Positions 38,357 through 46,565 of a stretch of DNA of 56,695 bases are shown in pieces. The translations under genes and the position numbers were made by a program. Position 1 is the first letter of the stretch; every line of letters begins with the position of its first letter. Below the pieces are notes generated by a model. The model searched no databases. It was not told the origin of the DNA and was given only the letters and a program-made list of their open reading frames with translations. Source of the DNA: CAVTND01 sp963735955 (GTDB lineage Bacteria > Pseudomonadota > Gammaproteobacteria > Burkholderiales > Burkholderiaceae_F); NCBI GenBank assembly GCA_963735955.1, contig CAVTND010000006.1, positions 1-56,695 on the forward strand. The letters are read 5' to 3'.

Positions 38357-39598
38357 TCAGCTCGGCCTGCGGCTCGACTCGACAAACGCCTCCATCAGCA
38401 GGCTCGGGTCCTTCATCAGCTTTTCCTTCCAGGGGCCGAGGTGGCGCCGGGTCTGAATCAGGCCGCGGATGGCGCCGACGTGGTCGATGCGGCCGATGCT
38501 GATGGCGCCGATCAGCACGTCGCCGTCGAAGCAGAGTCGCCTGTAGTGGAAGTGTTCGGCGTCGATGCTCTCCGCCGCATCGCCGCCTTCGCGGCCTTGC
38601 CAGAGGCCGAAGGTGTACGAGAGCAAGCCGACGGTATCGAGCACGTTCATCGAGAGGCTGCCGCGGTAGGGCACATTCTTGCCGGCCATGTTGAGGGCGG
38701 CCGCCCGACCGTGTTCGGTGGCGGTCGGCTGCAGCGCGTGCACGATCCATTCGCCCGTCGAGAAGTCGCGGCCCTGGGCTACGTCGCCGGCGGCGTAGAT
38801 GCACGGCACCGTGGTCTCCATGCGGTCGTTGATGACGATGCCCTGGTCGATCTCGGCGCCGGTACCTTCCAGGAACGCGACGTTCGGCCGTACGCCCGTG
38901 GCGAGGATGACCACGTCGGCATCAAAGCTCTGGGTGTCCATCACCACGCGCGGACCCGGTTCGATGCGCTCGATGCGCCCCTTCGTGACGACGTTCACGC
39001 CTTGAGCCTCGAGCCAGCGTTGCAGCAGCGCGCTACCCGGTGGCGTCATCATCGAGCGCAGGATCTGGCCGACGCGGCCGGCGATCACGGTCAGTCGCGC
39101 GCCGCTTTCAACCAGCGACTTCATGCAGACGCCGGCGACGAATCCGGCGCCGACCATCACCACCCGGGCACCGGGTTGCAGCTTGGCGGCGATGACACGC
39201 GCGTCGTCGAGGGTCCAGCAGGTGACCACCCCAGGCAGATCGGTACCCGGTACCGGCGGCAGTGTCGGCGAGGAGCCGGTGGCCACCAGCAGCCTGTCGT
39301 AGGCGAGCGTGGTGCCGTCGTCGAGATCCACCGTTCCGCCGCTGGCGCCGGCATGGACCTTGATGGCCTTGTTGTTGCGGTAGCGGACGCCGAGACCCGC
39401 GAAGTGGCCGGCGGTCTTGCGCGACCGCGCACCCTGTTCGTCGATGCGGCCGGTCAGGATGTAGGGGATGGCCATGCGCGAATAGGGCTCGCCTGGCTCC
39501 CCGCTGACCAGAGTGATCTCGCCAGCCGGGTCCTCCTGCCGGATGACTTCGGCAGCTTGCACGCCGGCAGGGCCGGCACCGATCAGCACGTATTTCAA
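38357..39598 (-). CDS. AorC-like NAD(P)/FAD-dependent oxidoreductase (copy 2)
   Basis: A 413-residue flavoprotein clearly paralogous to aorC: it shares PYSRMAIPY, the LPGV-CWTLDDAR block, VGAGFVAGVC (NAD loop), PNVAFLEGTG, IYAAGDVA, LNMAGK, MNVLDTVGLL and FDGDVLIG at matching positions. The N-terminal FAD loop is IGAGPAGVQAAE. It starts upstream of aorA on the same strand, 249 bp away. Two different AorC-type subunits flanking the catalytic genes is unusual. It may give the complex an alternative electron partner, or serve an unrelated NADH oxidase role. Confidence 0.8.
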   Translation of the reverse strand: MKYVLIGAGPAGVQAAEVIRQEDPAGEITLVSGEPGEPYSRMAIPYILTGRIDEQGARSRKTAGHFAGLGVRYRNNKAIKVHAGASGGTVDLDDGTTLAYDRLLVATGSSPTLPPVPGTDLPGVVTCWTLDDARVIAAKLQPGARVVMVGAGFVAGVCMKSLVESGARLTVIAGRVGQILRSMMTPPGSALLQRWLEAQGVNVVTKGRIERIEPGPRVVMDTQSFDADVVILATGVRPNVAFLEGTGAEIDQGIVINDRMETTVPCIYAAGDVAQGRDFSTGEWIVHALQPTATEHGRAAALNMAGKNVPYRGSLSMNVLDTVGLLSYTFGLWQGREGGDAAESIDAEHFHYRRLCFDGDVLIGAISIGRIDHVGAIRGLIQTRRHLGPWKEKLMKDPSLLMEAFVESSRRPS

Positions 39599-39835
39599 GG
39601 GGTTCCTCCCAAGGCGGCAAGCCCTAGCCTAGCTCTGGCTACGCGGTTGCCGGCAGAAGCTCAATCCGGAGGTGGAAATCCATTGCAGGACTTGGGTAGC
39701 CCGAGACAGCGATTCGCGGCGGTGACGTGGTTGCCGCCGCCGCGCGATTTAGTATAGGTCGAGGCGCTCCGGCTATCGAGCACGGGGACTGCTATGGTCC
39801 GCTTAGCGGCTTCTGCTCACTGCTGCATTGAACAA

Positions 39836-39866
39836 GTGGCGAGCTCTCGTCACTCCTATCGGGAGT
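39836..39866 (+). promoter_or_regulatory. Palindrome and SD-sequestering hairpin before the DUF1254 gene
   Basis: GTGGCGAG and CTCGTCAC (39836-39853) form an 18-base palindrome with one G-T wobble. Directly after it ACTCC (39852-39856) can pair with GGAGT (39862-39866), which contains the Shine-Dalgarno for the ATG at 39875. Either a repressor site or translational control is possible. Confidence 0.4.
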
Positions 39867-39874
39867 AATCCACC

Positions 39875-41338
39875 ATGGTGTTTCGCTGGGTCTGCGCAGT
39901 ACTGCCTGTCGTGGTCGTCGCACTGGCCGCCGGATGCGGAAAGAGTGACGATTCGATCACCAAGGCCGAAAAGGCAGGAGCATTGAAACGGGTACCAGCG
40001 CCGACCATCGCCGAGACCAAGGCAATCGCCGAGGAAGGATTCATCTACGGCCTTCCGATCGTCATGAACTACGCCGTGATGTACGAGTTCTCAGTCGACA
40101 AGAACTCCGGACAGTTCAAGGCTCCGTTCAATTCGATCAGCAACGAGGCGCGCGTGTTTACCTACAAGGACACGACCGTCGTCACACCCAACAGCGATAC
40201 GCCTTATTCAATGTTGTGGCTCGATCTGCGCGCCGAGCCGATCGTGATCTCCGTGCCAGCCGTGCCGAAGAATCGCTACTACTCGGTGCAGCTGTGCGAC
40301 GGCAATACCTTCAACTACGGCTACATCGGAAGTCGGGCCACAGGCAGCGAGGCTGGCGACTACATGGTGGTCGGACCGGACTGGAAAGGGGAGACACCCG
40401 CCGGCATCAAGAAGATGTTTCGTTCGTCGACCCAGTTCTCGATCACTATCTTCCGCACCCAGCTCTTCAACGCGGCCGACATGCCCAATGTGGTCAGGAT
40501 CCAGGCTGGCTACAGGGCGCAGCCTTTGTCCGCCTTCCTCAAGCAACCGGCGCCGCCCGCTCCGCCTTCGGTCGATTTTCCCAAGGCGAACAATGAGCTG
40601 GTGAAAAAGAACTTCTTCGAATACCTGGATTTCGCGCTGCAGTTCGCGCCGGCCGGGCCCGAAGAACTGGCGATTCGTTCGAAGCTCGCCAGCATCGGCA
40701 TCGGCCCCGGCAAGACCTTCAACTTCAAGGACCTTTCGACTGAACACAAGGCCGAAGCGCTTCTCGGCATGAAGGAAGGTGAATCGAAGGTCGAAAGGTA
40801 CCTGCACGGCGGCATGAAGCAGGTCAACGGCTGGAAGGTTGGTTCTCTGTTTGGAGATCGAGCGTTTTTCAACGGTGATTGGCTCAAGCGGGCAGCCGCT
40901 GCCAAGGGGGGGATCTATGGCAACAATGCCGAGGAAGCGATGTACCCAAGTACCAAGACTCAGACCAACGGGGAAACGCTGGATGGCAGCAAGAACAATT
41001 ACACGATCACCTTTTCGGCCGGCAAATTGCCGCCCGCCAATGCGTTCTGGTCGGTGACGATGTATGACGGCAAGACCCAGCTGTTGATCCAAAACCCGAT
41101 CAATCGCTACCTGGTCAATTCGCCGATGCTGCCGGACATGAAGAAGAATCCGGACGGCTCGCTGTCGATTTATGTCCAAAGGGATTCACCGGGTAAAGCG
41201 AAGGAATCGAACTGGCTGCCTGCACCCAACGGACCCCTGTTCATGGTGATGCGCTTGTACTGGCCGAAGGAAGCGCCGCCGTCGATCCTTCCACCAGGCG
41301 AAGGCAGCTGGGAACCACCGGCGATCAAGGTGAACTAG
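39875..41338 (+). CDS. DUF1254/DUF1214 domain lipoprotein
   Basis: A protein of 487 residues with a lipoprotein signal (VVVALAAGC lipobox). The N-terminal half is DUF1254 (EEGFIYGLPIVMNYAVMYEF, VTPNSDTPYSMLWLDLRAEP) and the C-terminal half is DUF1214 (NAFWSVTMYDGKTQLL, SIYVQRDSP, MRLYWPKE). This pairing is common in soil and water bacteria; its biochemical function is unknown, though it recurs near catabolic genes. GGGAG precedes the ATG at 39875. It is followed 16 bases later by a HAD-phosphatase lipoprotein gene, so the two are probably one operon. Confidence 0.88.
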   Translation: MVFRWVCAVLPVVVVALAAGCGKSDDSITKAEKAGALKRVPAPTIAETKAIAEEGFIYGLPIVMNYAVMYEFSVDKNSGQFKAPFNSISNEARVFTYKDTTVVTPNSDTPYSMLWLDLRAEPIVISVPAVPKNRYYSVQLCDGNTFNYGYIGSRATGSEAGDYMVVGPDWKGETPAGIKKMFRSSTQFSITIFRTQLFNAADMPNVVRIQAGYRAQPLSAFLKQPAPPAPPSVDFPKANNELVKKNFFEYLDFALQFAPAGPEELAIRSKLASIGIGPGKTFNFKDLSTEHKAEALLGMKEGESKVERYLHGGMKQVNGWKVGSLFGDRAFFNGDWLKRAAAAKGGIYGNNAEEAMYPSTKTQTNGETLDGSKNNYTITFSAGKLPPANAFWSVTMYDGKTQLLIQNPINRYLVNSPMLPDMKKNPDGSLSIYVQRDSPGKAKESNWLPAPNGPLFMVMRLYWPKEAPPSILPPGEGSWEPPAIKVN

Positions 41339-41354
41339 AGCAAGGAGCACGACG

Positions 41355-42386
41355 ATGAATTCTTCCGCAATCTCGATTCGCTTTCTCCGCTCTGTCGGGT
41401 GGGCGCTGCTTGCCCTGCTGGCGGCCTGTGCCCACACGTCGACCCAAACCGATCCGCTCGCCTCGTGGAACGACGGGCCGGCGAAGCAGGCGATCGTGGC
41501 CTTCGTCAAGTCGACCATAGAACCGGGCAGCCCCGGTTTCGTGCCGACCGGGGAGCGCGTTGCGACCTTTGACCAGGACGGCACCCTGTGGGTCGAGCAT
41601 CCGCTGTACACCGAGATCATGTTCACGCTGAGCCGGGTCGCGGAGCTGGCGCCCAAGCATCCCGAGTGGAAGGACAAGTACCCGTTCAGTGCCGTTATCG
41701 CGGGCGACCGCGCCGCGATGGCAAAGTTTTCAGAGAAGGATTTGCTGCAACTGGTTGCAGCGACTCACACCGGCGTGTCGGTCACCGAGTTCACCGCGGC
41801 CGCCAAGGCTTGGATGGCCAAGGCCAGGCATCCGCGCTGGAACCGCCCTTATACCGAGCTCACCTTCGCACCGATGCAGGAGCTTGTCCGTTACCTGAAG
41901 GCCAGCGGCTACCGGACCTACATCGTCTCCGGCGGCACCCAGACCTTCATGCGCGCGTTTACCCAGGAGGTGTACGGTATTCCGCCCGAGCAGATCATCG
42001 GCACTGCGTTCGCGACGCGCTTTACCCCGTCGGGGGACGCGAACTCCCTGATGGTCGAACCCAAGGCGCTGCTCGACAACAACTATGGCGGCAAGGCCGA
42101 AAACATCAATCTGTTCATCGGACGCCGGCCGCAGGCCGCGTTCGGCAACTCGGGCGGCGACGCCGAAATGCTCGCTTACAGCCAGGGCGGCACGGGCATC
42201 ACCTTGCAGATGCTGGTACTGCATGACGATGCGGAACGCGAGTTTGCCTATGGCCCCGCGCAGGGCCTGCCGAACACTTCGGTCGGCAGCTTTTCGCAGG
42301 CTCTTTACGACGAGGCGGTCAGGCGCGGCTGGAAGGTCATCAGCATCAAGAAGGACTGGAAGCGCGTATTTGCTTGGGAGCCGTGA
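41355..42386 (+). CDS. HAD-superfamily phosphatase lipoprotein
   Basis: A 343-residue protein with an N-terminal signal ending in ALLALLAAC (lipobox), so it is probably an outer- or inner-membrane-anchored periplasmic enzyme. HAD motifs are TFDQDGTLW (motif I nucleophile D-x-D), YIVSGGTQTF (motif II), a Lys in the VEPKALLDNN block, and FGNSGGDAEML (motif IV). This matches haloacid dehalogenase-like lipoprotein phosphatases such as those near DUF1254 genes. The substrate is unknown. It is 16 bases behind the DUF1254 gene and has the same export route. Confidence 0.85.
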   Translation: MNSSAISIRFLRSVGWALLALLAACAHTSTQTDPLASWNDGPAKQAIVAFVKSTIEPGSPGFVPTGERVATFDQDGTLWVEHPLYTEIMFTLSRVAELAPKHPEWKDKYPFSAVIAGDRAAMAKFSEKDLLQLVAATHTGVSVTEFTAAAKAWMAKARHPRWNRPYTELTFAPMQELVRYLKASGYRTYIVSGGTQTFMRAFTQEVYGIPPEQIIGTAFATRFTPSGDANSLMVEPKALLDNNYGGKAENINLFIGRRPQAAFGNSGGDAEMLAYSQGGTGITLQMLVLHDDAEREFAYGPAQGLPNTSVGSFSQALYDEAVRRGWKVISIKKDWKRVFAWEP

Positions 42387-42499
42387 TCGAGCAGCCGGTT
42401 TAGCGATGCATTACCGACGCGCGAAAAAACTGCCTGGCGACGCGGCCCGCGAGTCGGAATGTCAAACCTGTACCGGTTCGACCCGACAGGTCTATCCTC

Positions 42500-42555
42500 G
42501 CAATTCTGTGGGCGCAGTGGCCGAGAGCCACCTCGTTCCGACACCACAGAATTGC
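42500..42555. repeat. Nested inverted repeat, 12-base outer arms
   Basis: GCAATTCTGTGG (42500-42511) is perfectly complementary to CCACAGAATTGC (42544-42555). Inside, GTGGC (42517-42521) pairs with GCCAC (42527-42531). The structure follows the HAD phosphatase gene by 113 bases and has no T-run. It may end that transcript, or be a short mobile or regulatory element. Confidence 0.7.
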
Positions 42556-42648
42556 AGCAAGCAATGCGTTTGGTGCATCCGGGTCGTGCTGCCGGTTTGC
42601 ACGCTTGAATTTCAGCCCGCTATGCAGCTCTGAAGGGAGATCGCCGCC

Positions 42649-43278
42649 ATGGCAAAGCCCGATATCGCCAAACTCAACGTCGCCATCGATCGACTGATGG
42701 CAGTTACCACCAATCTGCGCCATCGTTTCATGCTGAAAGCGTTCGCTCGGCATCGCCTGCTCGAGGTCGCCGGCCGGTATCCAGAAATTTTTGCGCCCGA
42801 CATGATGGTCGAGAAGCCGGTCTATCGATTCAACGCGCTAGGTCTCAAGAACGTGAGGCTCGAGGGCGCCGACGCGGTGAAGGGACTGTACGGCATGTGG
42901 GCGCAGACCCATCAGTCGATCTTCGTGGTCGAGCGCGAACAGGTTGCCGTTGCGGATAATTTCATCGCATCCGTGGCCTGGGGCTATCAGCAGGTGCTCG
43001 GCGAAGCCCTGATTGCCAATGGCCTCGAGGTCGATGACCCCAAGGCCTACTACGGTTATCAATTGCGAGGCATCCAGCAGTTCTGGCCCTATGACGACCG
43101 GGGCCGGCTGGTGGGCGAGGACGTCTGGGAGCCGGATCCGGACAAGGCGGTGATCACGAAGCTTGACCCCGCGGATGTGATGACGACCCAGGAAGCCGCG
43201 GTGCTGTTGAACCCACTGATCGAGCCGCTGCCATCCTTCGACGAGATGGTACTCGGCCGACGCTCCGTCGCAGCTTGA
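42649..43278 (+). CDS. NTF2/SnoaL-like protein of unknown function
   Basis: A 209-residue soluble protein without a signal peptide. The central part (LEGADAVKGLYGMWAQTHQSIFVVE, then VADNFIASVAWGYQQVL) has the helix and strand pattern of the NTF2/SnoaL cone fold, which binds small hydrophobic molecules or acts as an isomerase or cyclase. The assignment is by pattern only. It has AGGGAGATCGCC upstream of the ATG. No close functional partner is apparent, though an esterase follows. Confidence 0.55.
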   Translation: MAKPDIAKLNVAIDRLMAVTTNLRHRFMLKAFARHRLLEVAGRYPEIFAPDMMVEKPVYRFNALGLKNVRLEGADAVKGLYGMWAQTHQSIFVVEREQVAVADNFIASVAWGYQQVLGEALIANGLEVDDPKAYYGYQLRGIQQFWPYDDRGRLVGEDVWEPDPDKAVITKLDPADVMTTQEAAVLLNPLIEPLPSFDEMVLGRRSVAA

Positions 43279-43371
43279 GGCCACTCGCGCCAGGCCTGAA
43301 CCCGGTGCGCGGCGCTTAAGTCCAGCGCACGCCCGGGATCGCTGCGTTCTTGCGCCTTCCCGCAACGACAA

Positions 43372-44673
43372 ATGATGAACTTCCTCTTCGGCACGGCCGG
43401 CAAGGCGATGCTCATCCCTGGGCTGCGTTTCATGCGCGATCGACTCGCGCGTGATCCGGACTGGCGCCAGTTTCGCGTGCTCGGGGCGCGCGTCGATGCC
43501 CTCGCGCGCGCGAAGGGCAGCACCCATCGCAGCGAGCAAGTGATGATCGGCGAACTGCCCGCCACCTGGATCGATGTGGCAGGTGCCCGCAAGACGCGCG
43601 TGATCCTCTACCTGCATGGCGGCGCCTTCATCATGGAAACGCCGGCGCTGCATGGCGCGATGTTGGCCCGCATCTGCCGCGCGGCAAAGGCACGCGCGCT
43701 GATGCCGCACTATCGCCTGGCGCCGGAGCACCCGTATCCCGCACCGCTCGATGATTGCATGACCGCGTACCGCTTCCTGCTTGAAAGCGGCACCGCGCCG
43801 GAGAACATCGTGGTCGCAGGTGACTCCGCCGGCGGCAACCTGACCCTCACCCTGTTACTGCGCGCGCGCGATGAAGGTCTGCCGATGCCCGCGGCCGCGG
43901 TCGCGCTGTCGCCGCTGACCGACGGCACCCTGAAGAGCGATTCGATCCAGCGCAACAATGGCCACGATGCGATGTTCCGGCCGAATCTGTTCGAGGCTTT
44001 CGCGCCGCTTTACGTGCCGGACCGCGCGCTCGCTCAGCATCCCTATGTTTCGCCGCTGTACGGCGATCTCGCTGGCCTGCCACCCATTTTGATGCTGGTC
44101 GGCAGCACCGAACTTCTGCTCGACGATGCGGTGCGCTTTGCCTCGAAATGCCCGAGCGTGACGCTCGAGGTCTGGCACGACATGCCGCATGTATTCCCGG
44201 CGTTCGATGTGTTGCCGGAAGCAGGCGACGCAATCCAGCGGATCGGCCGCTTTGTGCGCGAGCGGATGAGCGCCCCAAAGAGTGAGGCGCCGGAAGCAGG
44301 CGAGGCCGACAAAGAGCTTGCGCCCGATGTAGAGCAACCAAGCAAGACAGTGGAGTCGAGTTGGCCCTTGCCGGCGCTGGCGTTCTTTGCCCTGGCGGCA
44401 TTGGCCGCCCTCCTTGCCCTGGCGTCGCTGCTGCCGATTTCGGTTCCGGGTGCGGCCGCGCCCCAGGCGCTTCTCGCGGGGTTGTTGCCGGGAGTCGCGT
44501 GGTCAGGTTCGGTTCAGCTCTGGATCGGGACTCTGGCACTGCTCGCGTTCGCCGCGAGCAGTGTGGCGCGCATCGGCGTGCGGCTGGTCTGGCTGCCGGT
44601 TGCCGCTACGCTGCTGCTCGGTCTGCCCTGCGGACTGGCCTTGCTGCTTGGACTGCGCGCGCGCACGGAGTGA
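43372..44673 (+). CDS. HSL-family alpha/beta hydrolase with C-terminal membrane domain
   Basis: A protein of 433 residues. The first 300 form a hormone-sensitive-lipase-type hydrolase: oxyanion motif YLHGGAFIMETP, nucleophile GDSAGGNLTL, and the final His in WHDMPHVFP. A low-complexity acidic linker (EAPEAGEADKELAPDVEQ) follows, then three hydrophobic helices (LPALAFFALAALAALLALAS, IGTLALLAFAASS and LPVAATLLLGLPCGLALLLG). Family members usually end after the hydrolase domain, so the membrane tail is uncommon. It probably hydrolyses short esters at the inner-membrane face. Confidence 0.85.
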   Translation: MMNFLFGTAGKAMLIPGLRFMRDRLARDPDWRQFRVLGARVDALARAKGSTHRSEQVMIGELPATWIDVAGARKTRVILYLHGGAFIMETPALHGAMLARICRAAKARALMPHYRLAPEHPYPAPLDDCMTAYRFLLESGTAPENIVVAGDSAGGNLTLTLLLRARDEGLPMPAAAVALSPLTDGTLKSDSIQRNNGHDAMFRPNLFEAFAPLYVPDRALAQHPYVSPLYGDLAGLPPILMLVGSTELLLDDAVRFASKCPSVTLEVWHDMPHVFPAFDVLPEAGDAIQRIGRFVRERMSAPKSEAPEAGEADKELAPDVEQPSKTVESSWPLPALAFFALAALAALLALASLLPISVPGAAAPQALLAGLLPGVAWSGSVQLWIGTLALLAFAASSVARIGVRLVWLPVAATLLLGLPCGLALLLGLRARTE

Positions 44674-44857
44674 AGCTGAGCGTCGAATCTGTGGTGGAAA
44701 GCGGCCGGGAGAATTGGCGACGGTCGGTGGCGGTGGGCGGGTTAACTTGGTCTTGTTAGGCGCCAGGAAACGCCCGTACCGGCACTGACCTGGTGCAGAA
44801 CACTTCTCACGTCGACGGCGACTACCAGCCGTCCATTTCGCAGCCTATGCTGTTGAA

Positions 44858-44876
44858 GCCGAAAGCCCCTTTCGGC
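44858..44876 (+). other. Leader hairpin before the secreted 146-aa gene
   Basis: GCCGAAA (44858-44864) and TTTCGGC (44870-44876) form a perfect seven-pair stem with a five-base loop, followed by AAAAACAA. It ends 22 bases before the ATG at 44899, so it lies in the leader. A protective or temperature-responsive role is possible but unproven. Confidence 0.45.
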
Positions 44877-44898
44877 AAAAACAACTTGGGAGCATGCC

Positions 44899-45339
44899 AT
44901 GAAGTTTTCTAGACAACTTGCCCTCATTCTGGCGACATTCGCGATATTCATCTTCCCCGCGAGTGCTCAGGAACTTAGCTACACGCCTGGCACCGTTTGG
45001 AACTTCTCAAACATACAAGTCGAGCCCGGACAGTTGCAGCGTTACCTCGATTACCTCGCGGGCGACTGGAAGAAGCTGAACGAGTTCGGCAAGAAAGAGG
45101 GATATGTAGTCTCCTACCATGTCTTCTCGGTAAACCATGCTCGTAATGGTGAGCCCGATCTGATCTTGGCGGTCGAGTACAAGGACTACTACAGCAATGC
45201 AGTGCAGTTGGCTCAACAAAAGAAGCTTGAAGCCTTTCTCGCCAGCGATATTCGCAAGATGGAAGCGCAGTCAGGCGAGCGCAAAGTGATGCGCAAACTG
45301 GTTGGCGACATGGAACTTCAGGAACTGATACTCAAGTAG
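44899..45339 (+). CDS. Secreted protein of unknown function (146 aa)
   Basis: The protein begins with a Sec signal (LALILATFAIFIFPASAQ) and a mature domain YTPGTVWNFSNIQVEPGQLQ, then YLDYLAGDWKKLNEFGKKEG and RKLVGDMELQELILK. The middle resembles a dimeric ferredoxin-like (EthD/ABM) small protein, but this is only a guess. A GGGAGC Shine-Dalgarno sits eight bases upstream. Base composition is noticeably less GC-rich than the neighbours, which may mark an acquired gene. It is not obviously linked to the following cyclase gene, 73 bases away. Confidence 0.6.
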   Translation: MKFSRQLALILATFAIFIFPASAQELSYTPGTVWNFSNIQVEPGQLQRYLDYLAGDWKKLNEFGKKEGYVVSYHVFSVNHARNGEPDLILAVEYKDYYSNAVQLAQQKKLEAFLASDIRKMEAQSGERKVMRKLVGDMELQELILK

Positions 45340-45412
45340 CAGCGCGCCTGCGCAAGGTGGCGCGTCGCGAGCCTGCGCAACTGCAACTGTTTGTTCGATT
45401 TCGGAGGAAACC

Positions 45413-46474
45413 ATGCGTTCTCGCCTGCATCCTGCAATCCTCGCCATCGCGCTGGTGTCGGTGACCTTGCCAGTCGGCGCGCAGCTACCCGTCAACGACG
45501 AACCGCTGACTGCAAAGTGGGCACCCACCGAATGGGGGCCTGACGACAAGGTCGGCGCGCCTAACCGCACGACACCGGAACTGGTGCTGAAGGCCGTCGG
45601 CCTCGTCAAGAAAGGCAAGAGCGCAACGCTCGGCAAGGTCTATGCGTCGGACGCGCCGGCATTCGGGTCGCGCACCTGGAAGCTCCTCATTCCGGGACGA
45701 CCGACCGGCGGTCCTTTCGGCGACCAGCAGCTCGTTTACAACGACGAGTACGTGGCCACCGAGCTGGGCCAGATCGGCACGCAGTTCGACGGACCCGGCC
45801 ACATCGGCGCCATCACGTCGAAGGGCATGTTCTACTACAACGGCCGCTTCCTGCATGACAAGGAGATCAGCTCGACCGGATTGGGTCCGCTGGGGGTCGA
45901 GCACGTCGCGCAAAAAGGCTTCGTGTGCCGCGGCGTGTTGCTCGACGCGGTAGCGCTGCGCGGGGGAACGCTCCCGGTGCCGAAGGAAAACAGTGCCAGC
46001 GATCCGGGAATCGTGACCGCCAAGGATGTGCAGACGATGGTCCAGCGGCAAGGCATCGCTCCGATCGGGATCGGCGATTGCGTATTCCTTTACACCGGCC
46101 ACGGCGACATCTGGCATCCCAGGGACTGGGACAAATTCGACTCCGCCGAGAAAGCCAAGCGGATCGCCCAGTTCAATGCCGGCGAGCCGGGTTTCGGCAT
46201 TTCTGCCTGCGAGTATCTGGCCGAACGCAAGGTGATCCTGACCGGCGCCGATACCTGGGGGACGGAGGCAGTGGGCAAGGGATTCGGGGGCGAGACTCCC
46301 CAGCCCTTCGAGTGTCATTTGAAACTGCAGACCAAGCGCGGCATCTGGAACCTGGAGAACCTGGACTTTTCGCAGCTGATCGCCGACAAGGCGTACGAAT
46401 TCCTGTTTGTCTGGTCACCGCTCAAGATGAAAGGCGCGACGGGTTCACCTGGAAACCCGATGGCGCTGTACTAG
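45413..46474 (+). CDS. Cyclase family protein (kynurenine formamidase-like), exported
   Basis: A 353-residue protein with a signal peptide (AILAIALVSVTLPVGAQ). The body fits the cyclase/isatin hydrolase family: KWAPTEWGPDDKVGAPNRT, then the metal-site region ELGQIGTQFDGPGHIG, and later SACEYLAERKVILTGADTWG. In the canonical HxGTHxDxPxH site both early His are replaced (QxGTQ), leaving the Asp and last His. A subgroup with GTQ is known to me, yet loss of the first His is notable. Such enzymes hydrolyse cyclic amides or lactones. Preceded by GGAGGAAACC. Confidence 0.82.
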   Translation: MRSRLHPAILAIALVSVTLPVGAQLPVNDEPLTAKWAPTEWGPDDKVGAPNRTTPELVLKAVGLVKKGKSATLGKVYASDAPAFGSRTWKLLIPGRPTGGPFGDQQLVYNDEYVATELGQIGTQFDGPGHIGAITSKGMFYYNGRFLHDKEISSTGLGPLGVEHVAQKGFVCRGVLLDAVALRGGTLPVPKENSASDPGIVTAKDVQTMVQRQGIAPIGIGDCVFLYTGHGDIWHPRDWDKFDSAEKAKRIAQFNAGEPGFGISACEYLAERKVILTGADTWGTEAVGKGFGGETPQPFECHLKLQTKRGIWNLENLDFSQLIADKAYEFLFVWSPLKMKGATGSPGNPMALY

Positions 46475-46495
46475 GGCCTGTCGGTGAACACGGAA

Positions 46496-46528
46496 CCAGG
46501 CGGATCGTGCCTTGCGCCGACCGCCTGG
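46496..46528 (+). terminator. Hairpin after the cyclase gene
   Basis: CCAGGCGG (46496-46503) and CCGCCTGG (46521-46528) form a perfect eight-pair stem with a 17-base loop, 22 bases after the cyclase stop. No T-run follows, so it is a weak terminator candidate. Confidence 0.4.
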
Positions 46529-46565
46529 GCTGCTTGCCTCCAATAGATAGGCGCCACAGGAACGC

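Noticed and set aside
38321..39757. 478-codon plus-strand frame over the second AorC-like gene
   Set aside because: Antisense shadow; the minus strand has the FAD and NAD loops.
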